Below, one piece after another: positions 1 to 11,590 of a stretch of 64,000 nt of DNA. Numbering within the stretch: position 1 is the first letter of the stretch; each line of letters opens with the position of its first letter. The position numbers and the translations under genes are program-made. This DNA comes from Ciona intestinalis (taxonomy: Eukaryota; Chordata; Ascidiacea; Phlebobranchia; Cionidae). The stretch lies in the NCBI RefSeq assembly GCF_000224145.3, contig NC_020179.2:4125417-4189416 (forward strand), in the 5' to 3' direction. The notes under the pieces are model-generated. The model did no database searches and was not told the DNA's origin. It was given only the letters and a program-made list of their open reading frames with translations.

Positions 1-388
1 CTCAAAGAGCCAAGAGTCAGTGTCCTATTCTACAGCATGGCTGACACAATTGGCTTCGTTTTACGCGGGAACTTAGCGCTGCAGAATTGCGCTAAAAATT
101 TAAGTGGTACCAAAAATTAGTGGTGCGGGAAGTGCTATTAATCAAACGGCGGCGATTTAAAACCTAATAACTGCGTATACTATAGGATATAGGTGATTTT
201 GAAAGTTGGTTTTATATTTAAAAGACATAGGGCACCAGGAATTTGAAATTAAATTATGTTCTAAAAGCTGGTAACATAAAAACGTAAAGATCATCAAATT
301 AAATGTAGTTAAACTTAATAGCTGTTTGCCGTTTAAACTTACTATAATGTAGCAACTTCAGTTTAAGTAGCCGACTATAATCACTTAC

Positions 389-572
389 CCGATCCGATTG
401 GGAGATCGGTTGGGGTTCTTGTCAAGTTGTACATCGAGCTTTCAAGTTGTTGGGAAATCTCAGCCAATTTCATTAAAGCTTCCTCATTCATTTCTTCGGG
501 TTGACGGGTCCCGATACTGGCACGAACCAGACTCACCCCACATAACACAGCGATAAGCACAATGCCTCTCAT
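389..572 (-). CDS. First coding exon of tandem secreted repeat-protein gene, copy C (partial)
   Basis: Only the first coding exon of this copy lies in the window; the rest would be beyond the left edge. It encodes 61 residues plus one base: a signal peptide (start MRGIVLIAVLCGVSLVRAS) followed by a short acidic stretch with PEEMNEEALMKLAE and one N-glycosylation sequon (NLT). The exon ends at a GTAAGT donor in phase 1, as in copies A and B. The start is the ATG preceded by CAATACAAA in all three copies. A 3' splice site just upstream (exon edge 586) implies a 5' UTR intron reaching to a donor beside position 1296. About 202 bp (381-582) are identical to 10827-11028 of copy A, while the flanking intron sequence differs. 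Function unknown. Confidence 0.8.
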
Positions 573-586
573 TTTGTATTGAACCC

Positions 587-1295
587 CTGAAATAAACAAT
601 TGGTAAAACAGGAGTTCAAAAACATTGTCTGTTGCAGGGCATTTTTAATTGTGTTTGCCGGATTGGCGATGTGAGAATTTATTAGCAACATTTCATATAT
701 ATATAGTTAATAATGAATGTACTTATATACTCGCGTGGACGAAAAACGCCAGTCGTTAAATATGGGTGTTCTGCTTCACACAAGGGCGTAGCCAGCCTAA
801 AATTTTGGTGGGGGCCAAATGTTTTATAGATGTATTTTGGGTTTGAAACACCTCGTTACAACACGAAACACGGAAAGGCGTTCTGAATAGCACTTATTTT
901 TCACAATTACGCCACGTAAAAACACAACGATCTACAACTACATTCAAAACTCCATTCGTCGCGCCTATACCACCAGCGTTTTTGTCACAAAATTTGAGAT
1001 TTTTTTTCTTAGCTAGCAGGTGGACTGTTCATAAGGAAATGGCCCATTTTACGCAATACTGCCTAATCGTGGTTTACCATTATACATTTGTAGCTATCTT
1101 GGATGATGACCACAATTGCGTCTTATAAATAAAGTTTGTTTAAAACGTGTAACAAAAAGTTGTTCGTAGTTTTTACCAACATTAAAAAATATTGTCGAAT
1201 TAATTCGGCAGTTCTAATTTAAAATATGTCCAACGATGGCCTACTCAATACACTCAATGTACTCAATGTATTGAGGAGGCCATGGTCCAACTTAC
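587..1295 (-). other. 5' UTR intron of copy C
   Basis: This is the inferred intron between the untranslated first exon and the signal-peptide exon. It holds a hairpin (1236-1283), a decayed stretch resembling the 3' part of the local SINE in reverse (about 721-785), and a GGGCGTAGCCAGC-type sequence (783-797) of the kind seen at ends of dispersed elements. No coding sequence is seen. Confidence 0.5.
1236..1283. repeat. Short hairpin next to a 5' UTR splice donor
   Basis: Two 17-base arms (1236-1252 and 1267-1283) are reverse complements with one mismatch and enclose a 14-base loop. The hairpin lies within about 15 bases of the inferred 5' UTR splice donor of copy C. I see no equivalent beside copies A or B. 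Confidence 0.6.
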
Positions 1296-1443
1296 TTTAG
1301 AAATTCTAATTTCGTATCAGTTATTGCAACATCCAACCTGTATAACACTTTGCTCACCATAGGGTGCTTGGCATATGTAATGCTGCAGCTTGCATGGGCG
1401 CCTTTTATGTAAAACCAGAAGCATTGACGACCTGACCCGAGGC
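1296..1443 (-). promoter_or_regulatory. Core promoter and 5' UTR exon of copy C
   Basis: On the minus strand a TATA-like CATAAAAGG lies at 1401-1409, and an upstream element (forward strand acgacctgacccgaggc) lies at 1427-1443, with exactly 17 bases between them. The same two elements with the same 17-base gap stand before copies B and A. Transcription is inferred to start near 1375 and the untranslated exon to end at 1296, where a GTAAGT donor follows. Confidence 0.7.
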
Positions 1444-2592
1444 TCATTTCTAGTGGTTTCCAGTAAACAAATTCAACCTTTCCTAACCCTGCACAATGTA
1501 AAAGAGTTTCTAGATTACAACATAGATTGCATTTAAGTAGCAAAAAGTTTCCATTTCCCTAACCATTGGTATGCACGCGAAGAAAACAAACATTCGGGAA
1601 CACACAGCATGCACTGTGCGCTTTTACACACAAGTATAAACTTAGCGTAACTGCCTTTACTTCATGATAACTAAACCAAATATTCCGATCGGAAATAAGC
1701 CTGAAATGTATAATATAATTCCATCCGCCTTATCTTAACTCTATAATTCATATACCACAACTGGCCGTTATAATATACTATAGCCCACTCCCTCCTGTAC
1801 TGTAAGCAACTACTGATGTGTTTACTGTATGTATTCTAAATTTAGCGCGGTTGAAAACGCCGTTTAATTATCAGCAATGCGCTTTAAGCAATTTACACAA
1901 AACGCTCTTTCGTTGATTGCATTAAACAAGAAATGTAGCCCACTGTAATACCGAAATGTTTAAATTTTGCTGCCTTTTTAACCACGGTATGTTATATAAA
2001 GTAAATTTAAAACATTGCGCACATAACAGTCAGAAAATATAGTTTACCACTCCTGTCCACTCAAGAAAACTCACTATAAAGTATTTTTTTAAATGACCCA
2101 TAGTTAAACCATAGAGAACTAGGGTTAAACTTACAGTATTTAAAACATTCAAACTTTTTACAACAATCTTAATTGTTTCTTAATAAACGTTTATTGAACC
2201 TTTAAATTTCCCGCTCAATTAACTGCAGTATATATTTTAAATGACTGTAAATACAAAACCAAGCAAACACTGTTAATAAAACGTTTATTTTTATTGCCTT
2301 TGAACGTAAAAGCGCACGTTTCGAATACGAAAAGCACAAAAAAATAACAAATAAAAATCAAAAGCAACAATACCAAACTTGTATCCCTCTGCGTAAAAAG
2401 ACATCATGTCAATTTAGCGTGGCACCTTTTAAGGTCTGGGTTCCAATATATGTTTGGCATTTTTGCAGATGACGAGAATACGATAGTTTTTAAGAGAAAA
2501 TTATGTTTAAAACTTTGGAGAAATATAATCTACGTCGCACGAATCAGAATTTAATTAACATATTATCGGTTATAACTTAAAATGATAAAGTG
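1444..2592. other. Intergenic region between copies C and B, including the 3' UTR of B
   Basis: About 1.1 kb separates the promoter of copy C from the stop codon of copy B. The part from about 2284 to 2592 is the inferred 3' UTR of copy B: it aligns closely with 7574-7884 of copy A. The rest is AT-rich and shows no open frame with splice signals or family similarity. Confidence 0.55.
2284..2289 (-). promoter_or_regulatory. Polyadenylation signal of copy B
   Basis: AATAAA on the minus strand, about 304 bases after the stop codon. An AATAAA at the matching place in copy A (7574-7579) is also retained, in otherwise diverging sequence. Confidence 0.55.
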
Positions 2593-5370
2593 TTAACCAA
2601 CTAAGGAACCACCCGATAAACCAGTTTGCTGGGCTGGTTGTTGTTGCATGAAAGACAACAGAAGGATCATAAGCAAGCTGTTGTTGTTGCTTCCCGTTGA
2701 TGATGTTCCTTGGTTTTGCGTCAACAGAAGAAGTGGAAGAAGCTGCTGCATGCTGTTAGCTGTAAAAGAATAAACGTGTTATATTTAATAAACGTTACTT
2801 TAATGTTTCAAAAGCAGAGAATAGATTTGTTGTATACTTACATTGTCCTTGGGCTGGAAGTCCGGTGACGGGATCAATGGTTGTTGTTGTTTGTCCTCCA
2901 AGACCACCTCCGCTCAACAAAAGAAGAGGCAAGAGACTGTTGCTAGATGAACCACCTCCTAATAAGCTGCTGTTGCCGGACAAAAGAAGAAGAGGGAGAA
3001 TGCTGGAGAGTCCACCGCTGCCTCCCAAACCACCAGTTGATCCGGTACCAGTTCCAGATCCTCCCAAACCTCCGCTCATGGTAAGCAACAGAAGTGTGGT
3101 TGTGTCCAAACCACCGGTGCTGCTTCCAGATGATCCAGTGTTGCCGAGAAGAAGAAGTGGCAACAAACTGTTCATGCTTGATGCTGTAGATGGCACTGGT
3201 TGACCAGTAACGGGGTCAATTGTTGTTGTTTGTCCTCCAAGACCTCCAAGACCACCTCCACTCAACAAAAGAAGGGGCAAGAGACTATTGCCAGATGAAC
3301 CACCTCCCAATAAGCTGCTGTTGCCAGTCAAAAGAAGAAGAGGGAGAATGCTGGAGAGTCCACCGCTGCCTCCCAAACCACCAGTTGATCCGTGACCAGT
3401 ACCAGATCCTCCCAAACCTCCGCTTAACAAAAGAAGAGGCAAGAGACTGTTGCTAGATGAACCACCTCCCAATAAGCTGCTGTTGCCAGTCAAAAGAAGA
3501 AGAGGAAGAATGCTGGAGAGTCCACCGCTGCCTCCCAAACCACCAGTTGATCCGGTACCAGTTCCAGATCCTCCCAAACCTCCGCTCATGGTAAGCAACA
3601 GAAGTGTGGTTGTGTCCAAACCTCCTGTAGATGACGAACCGCTATTTTGTCCCAACAAACTGTAGAGAAGAAGTGGGTTTGAAAGGAAGTTGTTTGTTGC
3701 TGGGGCTGGCTGTCCGGTGACGGGATCAACGATGGTTGTTGTTTGTCCTCCAAGACCACCTCCGCTCAACAAAAGAAGAGGCAAGAGACTATTGCCAGAT
3801 GAACCACCTCCCAATAAGCTACTGTTGCCAGACAAAAGAAGAAGAGGGAGAATGCTGGAGAGTCCACCGCTGCCTCCCAAACCACCAGTTGATCCAGTTC
3901 CAGATCCTCCCAAACCGCCGCTCATGGTAAGCAACAAAAGTGTAGTTGTGTCCAAACCACCGGTGCTGCTTCCAGATGATCCTTGGTTTCCGAGAAGAAG
4001 AAGTGGCAACAAACTGCTCATGCTTGATGACGTAGATGGCACTAGCTGTCCAGTAACTGGATCGACGGTTGTTGATGCTTGTCCTCCCAAACCACCTGGA
4101 GACAAAAGCAACGAGTAGAGGAGAATGTTGTTGTTGCTGCCGCTGGAAGAGGTTCCTTGGTTTCCGAGCAGAGTATAGAGCAAGAACGGGTTGGAGAGAA
4201 CATTGTTAGTGGTGCCAGTGCCGGTGCCTGTTGTTCCCTGTTGCTGTTGGGACATCAAAGCGACGAGAAGAAGAGCGGAGTTACCGGATGTCAGGGATGA
4301 AGATCCAGATCCCCGAAGAGCCAACATAAGCAACAACGGCGAAAGCGTGTTGGTTGTGGCGGTGTCTGAAACAAAAGAATATATATAGTAAAATAAACCA
4401 TTCTGGCTGACAATTTAGAAAACGAGTAAATAACGTTTTTGACAAGTATCATACGCCTACAATTGTCGCAAGGGCGAGCCTCGGACCGGTATACTTAGTG
4501 CTAGAAGTGGACTGTATGTCTAACCACTTTGCCACGACGTAACAAAAACCTCAAATTATATTACAAACAAAGTAGTATAAGATATGAACTTACTCGATGA
4601 TCTTGCAGCTGGCACAGCAATGTCGTTGGTGAAATTTAACCTAGCGGTTCCGACTTGCTCACGTAGATTGAGGCCAATTTCGTCGTAGGTGCCAAGGAAA
4701 AAGTCGAGTTCCTCAAGCGTTTCTTTGATAAGCTGCAAAGCTTCATCTCGTGGCATGTTCTGAAATATCTTCTCTTGATTCATGGCGCATTCTTTGCCTC
4801 GGATGTTTGCTTTGCTGAAGATTGTCTCCTGCTCGTTCATGTGACCAGTGGCGGTCATGTAATCATTTGCTATGTCAACCATGTTGATGCAATCGAGGAA
4901 CGTCCCACAGTCAGAAGAAAGCACACAAGCTGTAAAAACAATGCTTTAAAATTTGGTTTATTCACAAGCAGACAACGATTGGCAATTACAAAATGGTAAA
5001 ACTATTCAAGGAAAGCTGTTAAAAAGTATTAAAAAGCCCAAAATTAAAAAAAATCGAACTAAAATTGAATTTCCCGTGTGCCAAAAATTACAGAACCGAC
5101 GTGGCCCTGGCATTAAAAAGAATCAGAAGATGGTTAAAATTTTGGCGTAGTTTTTTTTTTATTTTATTGAAGTTGCCACTTACCCGTTCCGATTGGGAGA
5201 TCGGTTGGGGTTCTTGTCAAGTTGTACATCGAGCTTTCAAGTTGTTGAGAAATCTCAGCCAATTTCATTAAAGCTTCCTCATTCATTTCTTCGGGTTGAC
5301 GGGTCCCGATACTGGCACAAACCAGAGTCACCCCACATAACACAGCAGTGATAAGCACAATGCCTCTCAT
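2593..5370 (-). CDS. Secreted Leu/Gly/Ser-rich repeat protein, copy B (complete, four coding exons)
   Basis: Coding exons in order: 5184-5370, 4594-4929, 2842-4365, 2593-2759; all introns are phase 1 with GT/AG ends, giving 737 residues. Exon 1 encodes a signal peptide. Exon 2 (112 residues) is a mostly helical domain with four cysteines (ACVLSSDC, FLDC, GKEC) and an NFT sequon. Exon 3 (508 residues) is low-complexity: ten (I/L)LPLLLL blocks separated by Gly/Ser spacers, TTTLLLL blocks, and four DPVTG motifs. Exon 4 adds one more LLPLLLL block and a Gln-rich tail ending LSGGSLVG. I do not recognise the family. Alternating greasy and Gly/Ser blocks behind a signal peptide suggest a self-associating extracellular or structural protein, which is inference. 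Exon 1 has one more codon than A and C. Antisense open frames over exon 3 are shadows of its repeats. Confidence 0.85.
4440..4545 (-). mobile_element. tRNA-derived SINE head inside an intron of copy B
   Basis: On the minus strand the sequence has an A-box-like GTGGCAAAGTGGTTAGACA and a B-box-like GGTCCGAGGCTC about 45 bases on, the layout of a tRNA-derived SINE promoter. It lies in the intron between exons 2 and 3, in the same orientation as the gene. The 3' part and target duplications were not found. Confidence 0.45.
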
Positions 5371-5607
5371 TTTGTATTGAATTCCTGTGAAAATACAACT
5401 ACTTTTTTATACATGTTTGCGATAACGACTTTATTTCAAATGTGCGAATGGTTATGTTTCGGGGAAACTTGATAATTACAACGGAATTGAAACGTGTGTG
5501 TTTCAAAATTATGGTAATCTACATTTTAAAGCTGCAACATTCTTTGTTAAGTTCCGTCAAATTAACCTTAAAATTCTAACTCGACAAAAGCTAATTCGTA
5601 ATCTTAC

Positions 5608-5728
5608 CTCTTGTAACGTACTGGTTGCAAGACACTCAACACAAACGAGACGTTTGGCCTAATAGCCAAGCCTTCATGGGCGTCTCCTTTTATGTGGAAT
5701 CCGCAGCCCGAACGACCTGACCGGAGGC
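5608..5728 (-). promoter_or_regulatory. Core promoter and 5' UTR exon of copy B
   Basis: TATA-like CATAAAAGG (minus strand) lies at 5686-5694, and the upstream element (forward strand acgacctgaccggaggc) at 5712-5728, again 17 bases apart. An untranslated exon is inferred from about 5660 to 5608, ending at AGAG|GTAAGAT. It joins the acceptor at 5385-5387, 14 bases upstream of the start codon. Confidence 0.7.
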
Positions 5729-7570
5729 GAATAGATAGTTTCCAATAAACATACCAAACCTCTCCGTGCCTTGCATCGCTTGTGGTACGCTGCTGGCCAC
5801 TAACGTAACTTGAATAAAAACCAGTTCAAATTCTTTCAATTCACGTACAGTCCTACATTACCGCATAACTAAAGCACAACAATGTTACATATACGCATGG
5901 CTGCTTTAACTCTTAAAACAAGCAAACTTACCAACCATGAAAACACTGTTACTTTTAGCGACAAGTTTAACCGAAGACGTAAACAACGCTTTTGTCCATA
6001 AATGCGATCGAAAGGTTAGGCAACAAAACGCACATGGTATTTCTTTTATTATTTCACGATAATTTTTTTTTCTTTGGCTTGCGTAGTTTGAATGTTATAC
6101 AGCGACGTCTATTTTCTTCTATCTATGATCCCGTGACTTGGCACGGGTATCGTTTTGTTTTCGCGGAAACTATTATCGCCATTGGCGCAACTTCTTTGTA
6201 CCATGCACGACTTTAACCTGATACCGTCGTATTTTATTTGCTCAGGTAAAGCAGTAAGGTAATATACAGTTCAAACATAGTAGAATAAATATAATCCATA
6301 AACATGTTACGACACTTAACTTGTATCTGTTAGTTTTTTAGTTCCATATGAACTGCCAGTCTGAAGATATACGTGTGTACTTAGACCTTCAACTGCATAA
6401 GTATTACCGGTTAACATTATTTAATTTATTTCATTCTTGTGGCTGTCGCATTTGTATACAGCACTACCACAAAACCGACAGCTTAGAATTAACGACTACA
6501 AGCGGCCTTGGCCTACTAACTTAACACTCAAACCGGAGTATCTAATTCTGCTAAAACCTTTCGAACACGAAACTAATCTCAACTTAAACATTCTAATTGT
6601 GCGTTTTTAACTACGATTGTTTTAGAAACAATGCCAGTTGTTTCCAAATAAACCGTATACTCAATCATTTATTTTTAAAATTTCGCGCTCAATCTACATA
6701 CATCCAATTGACCAACTCTGAGCAGTCTTTGGTTGCTGTACATTTGTTACCATGCATGTGTAATATTACAACATATATAAACTGTAAACCGTGGGCAGTA
6801 TGCGCTTGCTGTACAAAACAACGACTACTAACAGACTGCCTTTGGCTTCTCGCACGGTAAACCAATTGACCGTCGAAAACACAGATTAATTGTTACAAGG
6901 CGCTTATTAGTAAAGAACGTAAGTTCGTTGATTGCAGTTGAAGGAGTAGAAAAGGAAATAGCCTACAACTGACTTTTTCTAAAATTGTTTTATGTAGATC
7001 TTTTTATGCAAACTAATCTAGGTAGACAAATTTTGAATGTTGTACACTGCAGGCTATATTCCCTAAGCAGTCTTGTGACTTTGCAGGTACCGCAATGCTT
7101 TCTAACAATATCGCCATTGGGTTAACTTGTTTGTATAATACACGTTCGTTGGCGTAACACATACCACAAATACCTCACCTACTTAGAGTCGCCATGTTAA
7201 CTTTGATTTACGACAACATAAAGTTATAAAACCAATAAACTTTTTACTAAACACATTTTATTCCTATCGGGATTGTGGCAGATATGCATCAGAGTTATAA
7301 CCACAGAACGAGGCCAAACTTTTAAATATTAGCCAAACACGTGCAGTATAGGCTACTAAACCAAACCAATTAAACCCTTGTTTACTATTACGATTGTTTC
7401 AAAACAATGATTATTGTTTAACAACAATCTCGATTGTTCCCGAATAAACTGCATTTTACGCGCGTAAATTTAAATTTATTGCCTAGACTAGAGACGCGCC
7501 TGTTTCAACTAAACTCTCTTGCCGTATATATATATATATATATACTACCAAACAGGTACTGTAAAATAAA
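5729..7570. other. Intergenic region between copies B and A
   Basis: About 1.8 kb of AT-rich sequence without a supported gene. Small open frames here have no splice context or family similarity. A (TA)n run lies at about 7526-7545. Confidence 0.5.
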
Positions 7571-7573
7571 TGT

Positions 7574-7579
7574 TTTATT
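7574..7579 (-). promoter_or_regulatory. Polyadenylation signal of copy A
   Basis: AATAAA on the minus strand, about 306 bases after the stop codon, at the position equivalent to the signal of copy B. Confidence 0.55.
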
Positions 7580-7884
7580 TCCATTGCTTTTAGACATAAA
7601 AGCGCAAGTTACAAACGCGAACAATACAAAAAAGGAATGAATAAAAGGTTGAAGGCAAAAATAACCAAACTTGTATCCCTCTGCGTAAAAAGACATCATG
7701 TCAATTTAGCGTGGCACCTCTTAAGGTCTGGGTTCCAATATATGTTTGGCATTTTTGTAGGAGACGAGAACTCGGTAGTCTTTAAGAGTAAATTATGATT
7801 TAGGGTAAGATAATTTACAACGCACGAATCGAAAATCTAATTGACATATTATCGGCCATAAATTAAAATGTTGGAAATAAAATT

Positions 7885-10800
7885 TTAACCAATTAGGGAA
7901 CCAGTCGATAAACCGGTTTGCTGGGCTGGTTGTTGTTGCATGAAAGACAACAGAAGGATCATAAGCAAGCTGTTGTTGTTGCTTCCTGTTGATGATGTTC
8001 CTTGGTTTTGTGTCAACAGAAGAAGTGGAAGAAGCTGCTGCATGCTGTTAGCTGTAAAAGAATAAACGTGTTATATTTAATAAACGTTACTTTAATGTTT
8101 CGAAAGCAGAGAATAGATTTGTTGTATACTTACATTGTCGATGGACTGGAAGTCCGGTGACGGGATCAATGGTTGTTGTTGTTTGTCCTCCAAGACCACC
8201 TCCGCTCAACAAAAGAAGAGGCAAGAGACTGTTGCTAGATGAACCACCTCCCAAGCTGCTGTTGCCGGACAAAAGAAGAAGAGGGAGAATGCTGGAGAGT
8301 CCACCGCTGCCTCCCAAACCACCAGTTGATTCCAGTTCCAGATCCTCCCAAACCTCCGCTCATGGTAAGCAACAAAAGTGTGGTTGTGTCCAAACCACCG
8401 GTGCTGCTTCCAGATGATCCTTGGTTTCCGAGAAGAAGAAGTGGCAACAAACTGCTCATGCTTGATGATGTAGATGGCACTGGTTGACCGGTGACTGGGT
8501 CAATTGTTGTTGTTTGTCCTCCAAGACCACCTCCGCTCAACAAAAGAAGAGGCAAGAGACTGTTGCTAGATGAACCACCTCCCAAAAGCTGCTGTTGCCG
8601 GACAAAAGAAGAAGTGGGAGAATGCTGGAGAGTCCACCGCTGCCTCCCAAACCACCAGTTGACCTCCAGTTCCAGATCCTCCCAAACCTCCGCTCATGGT
8701 AAGCAACAAAAGTGTGGTTGTGTCCAAACCACCGGTGCTGCTTCCAGATGATCCTTGGTTTCCGAGAAGAAGAAGTGGCAACAAACTGCTCATGCTTGAT
8801 GATGTAGATGGCACTGGTTGACCGGTGACTGGGTCAATTGTTGTTGTTTGTCCTCCAAGACCACCTCCGCTCAACAAAAGAAGAGGCAAGAGACTGTTGC
8901 TAGATGAACCACCTCCCAATAAGCTGCTGTTGCCGGACAAAAGAAGAAGTGGAAGAATGCTGGAGAGTCCACCGCTGCCTCCCAAACCACCAGTTGATCC
9001 AGTTCCAGATCCTCCCAAACCTCCGCTCATGGTCAAGCAACAAAAGTGTGGTTGTGTCCAAACCGCCGGTGCTGCTTCCAGATGATCCTTGGTTTCCGAG
9101 AAGAAGAAGTGGCAACAAACTGTTCATGCTTGATGATGTAGATGGCACTGGTTGACCGGTGACGGGGTCAATTGTTGTTGTTTGTCCTCCAAGACCACCT
9201 CCGCTCAACAAAAGAAGAGGCAAGAGACTGTTAGATGAACCACCTCCCAAGCTGCTGTTGCCGGACAAAAGAAGAAGTGGAAGAATGCTGGAGAGTCCAC
9301 CGCTGCCTCCCAAACCACCAGTTGATCCGGTACCAGTGCCAGATCCTCCCAAACCTCCGCTCATGGTCAACAACAAAAGAGTGGTTGTGTCCAAACCTCC
9401 TGTAGACGACGAACCGCTATTTTGTCCCAACAAACTGTAGAGGAGAAGTGGGTTTGAAAGGAAGTTGTTTGTTGCTGGGATTGGCTGTCCGGTGACTGGA
9501 TCGACGGTTGTTGATGCTTGTCCTCCCAAACCACCTGGAGACAAAAGCAACGAGTAGAGGAGAATGTTGTTGTTGCTGCCGCTGGAAGAGGTTCCTTGGT
9601 TTCCGAGCAGAGTGTAGAGCAAGAATGGGTTGGAAAGAGCATTGCTGCTGGTGCCGGTACCGGTGCCTGTTGTTCCTTGTTGTTGTTGGGACATCAAGGC
9701 GATGAGAAGAAGAGCGGAGTTACCGGATGTCAGGGATGAAGATCCAGATCCACGGAGAGCCAAGATCAGGAATAAAGGCGAAATGGCATTTGTTGCGGCG
9801 GTAGCTAAAACAAAGTAAAGTAATGTTTAATGTCATACAATATTTCTTATACTTTTTAGCACCTTATTGTTATTGGAACATGTAGCAGGGTGGGGGGGAG
9901 ATGGGACACGTTTTCATTCTATTTTGCCGACCAATTTAGTAGTAAACAAACAAAATTCAAAGAATTATAAAACCGTATCCTCGTGACTTAGAAAGATTGT
10001 TGGTAATTGTTTATAATATACCAGCAGTGGTCGTAATTTACAATATACCAATAACCAAAGAGGATTAACCAATACTGTTAAAGATAACAAACTTACTTGA
10101 AGCTCTGGCAGCTGGCAAAGCAATGCCGTTGGTGAAGTTGAAGCTGGCTGTTCCGACTTGCTCACGGAGATTGAGACCGACGTCATCGTATGTGCCAAGG
10201 AAAAAGTCGAGTTCCTCAAGAGCCTCTTGGATAAGCTGCAAAGCTTCTTCTTGTGGCATGGTCTCGAAGATCTTCTGTTGGTTCATGGCGCATTCTTTGC
10301 CTCGGATGTTGGCTTTGCTGAAGATTGTCTCCTGCTCGTTCATGTGGCCAGTGGTGGTCATGTAATCGTTTGCGGTATCAACCATGTTGATGCAATCGAA
10401 GAAAGTACCACAGTCAGAAGAAAGCAGACAAGCTGTAAAATACAAGAAGTTAACATATGTTTTATATTACAGGTAGTTACGTCACTGAAAATAAAACTAC
10501 GAAATTCATAGTGACTTTCGATGCGCTAATTTATATGTTAAAAAAATTTCAAGAATGCTACCCAGCAAAAAAAACTTAGTTTTATAGTTGGTGTTTACAT
10601 GAATATAAATTTTCTTATTTTATGCTGGCAAGTACGAGGTTAGTAGTACCCGTATACTTCTAACAGTGGTGTGAAATTCAATATGGCTTATCATGCCGCT
10701 TTTTGCTAAACTGCCCTTAAATTGATCTCATATTGGGCTGTAATTTAAAATCATCCCAAATATTAATCTACGGCAGTTTATATGAGGTGGTGTCGAAATT

Positions 10801-11018
10801 AAGATTTTAGTCTTTTAATAAAATTTTCACTTACCCGATCCGATTGGGAGATCGGTTGGGGTTCTTGTCAAGTTGTACATCGAGCTTTCAAGTTGTTGGG
10901 AAATCTCAGCCAATTTCATTAAAGCTTCCTCATTCATTTCTTCGGGTTGACGGGTCCCGATACTGGCACGAACCAGACTCACCCCACATAACACAGCGAT
11001 AAGCACAATGCCTCTCAT
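7885..11018 (-). CDS. Secreted Leu/Gly/Ser-rich repeat protein, copy A (complete structure, repeat exon with frameshifting indels)
   Basis: Coding exons: 10835-11018, 10097-10432, 8134-9804, 7885-8051, with the same phase-1 introns as copy B and identical exon 2 and exon 4 lengths (336 and 167 bp). The signal-peptide exon is identical to copy C. The repeat exon is longer than in B (1,671 versus 1,524 bp). From about 8150 to 9150 it contains a near-identical higher-order unit of roughly 334 bp, repeated about three times. Compared with neighbouring units it has four indels: +1 near 9031, +2 near 8664, -1 near 8583 and +1 near 8331. They sum to +3, so the last exon is back in frame. Either the middle of the protein is scrambled, or these are assembly or sequencing errors in a repeat. 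Five DPVTG motifs are visible across the frames. Confidence 0.75.
9886..10060. mobile_element. MITE-like element in an intron of copy A
   Basis: It begins with the GGTGGGGGGGAGATGGGACAC-type end and continues with the family core (a stretch with TTTTAGTAGTAAACAAA-like sequence, ATAAAACCGTAT, and a run ending TAATTGTTTATAATATA). The right terminal repeat is not clear. Related copies occur at 12815, 13088, 18855, 37914 and 44750. Confidence 0.5.
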
Positions 11019-11590
11019 TTTGTATTGATCGCTGTAGGAGAGAATAGAAATAAGTTTACAAGTAGAAAATACTTAAACACTTGTGTTTGCGATTTTACAA
11101 CAAACATTATATTAATATCCTATGCGAGTCGCATTGGTTGCACAAGATTAAACGGAACTACATAGACCTTTATACTTTGGGAAGACAAAATAGTGACAAG
11201 TTTTATCCTTTTCGTTTAAAGTTTGAACCCGTTGCCTGAAACTAAACAGAAATATTCGAGCGCCTCTTACAACCACAGCTGTATATCTTATATCTATGGA
11301 GAAATGGCACGCACGTGGTTTGAAATAAAACAGTCTCGCTGCTTTTACAGAGACCATCCAATTTACAATCTAAAGACGCTGAGAAACGGCGCAACGCAAT
11401 AATAAATATAACAGAATTGCATTAGCCGGATTTACTAATATATAGGTTAACATTACTTCTATTTCACACAGCGTCAAACTTATACGTAAATCCAAAACTG
11501 TAGAACCAGTTACACTACAGCTGATGCTATATACTTCACATGTATAAATCTCAGGTCCACATACTAGAGTCGATTCTAACTTTAACTCAC

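Noticed and set aside
2865-4300. Plus-strand open frames (Pro/Arg-rich) across the repeat exon of copy B, and similar ones over copy A
   Set aside because: They are antisense shadows of a low-complexity repeat; the minus strand has signal peptide, splice sites in phase and a conserved plan in three copies.
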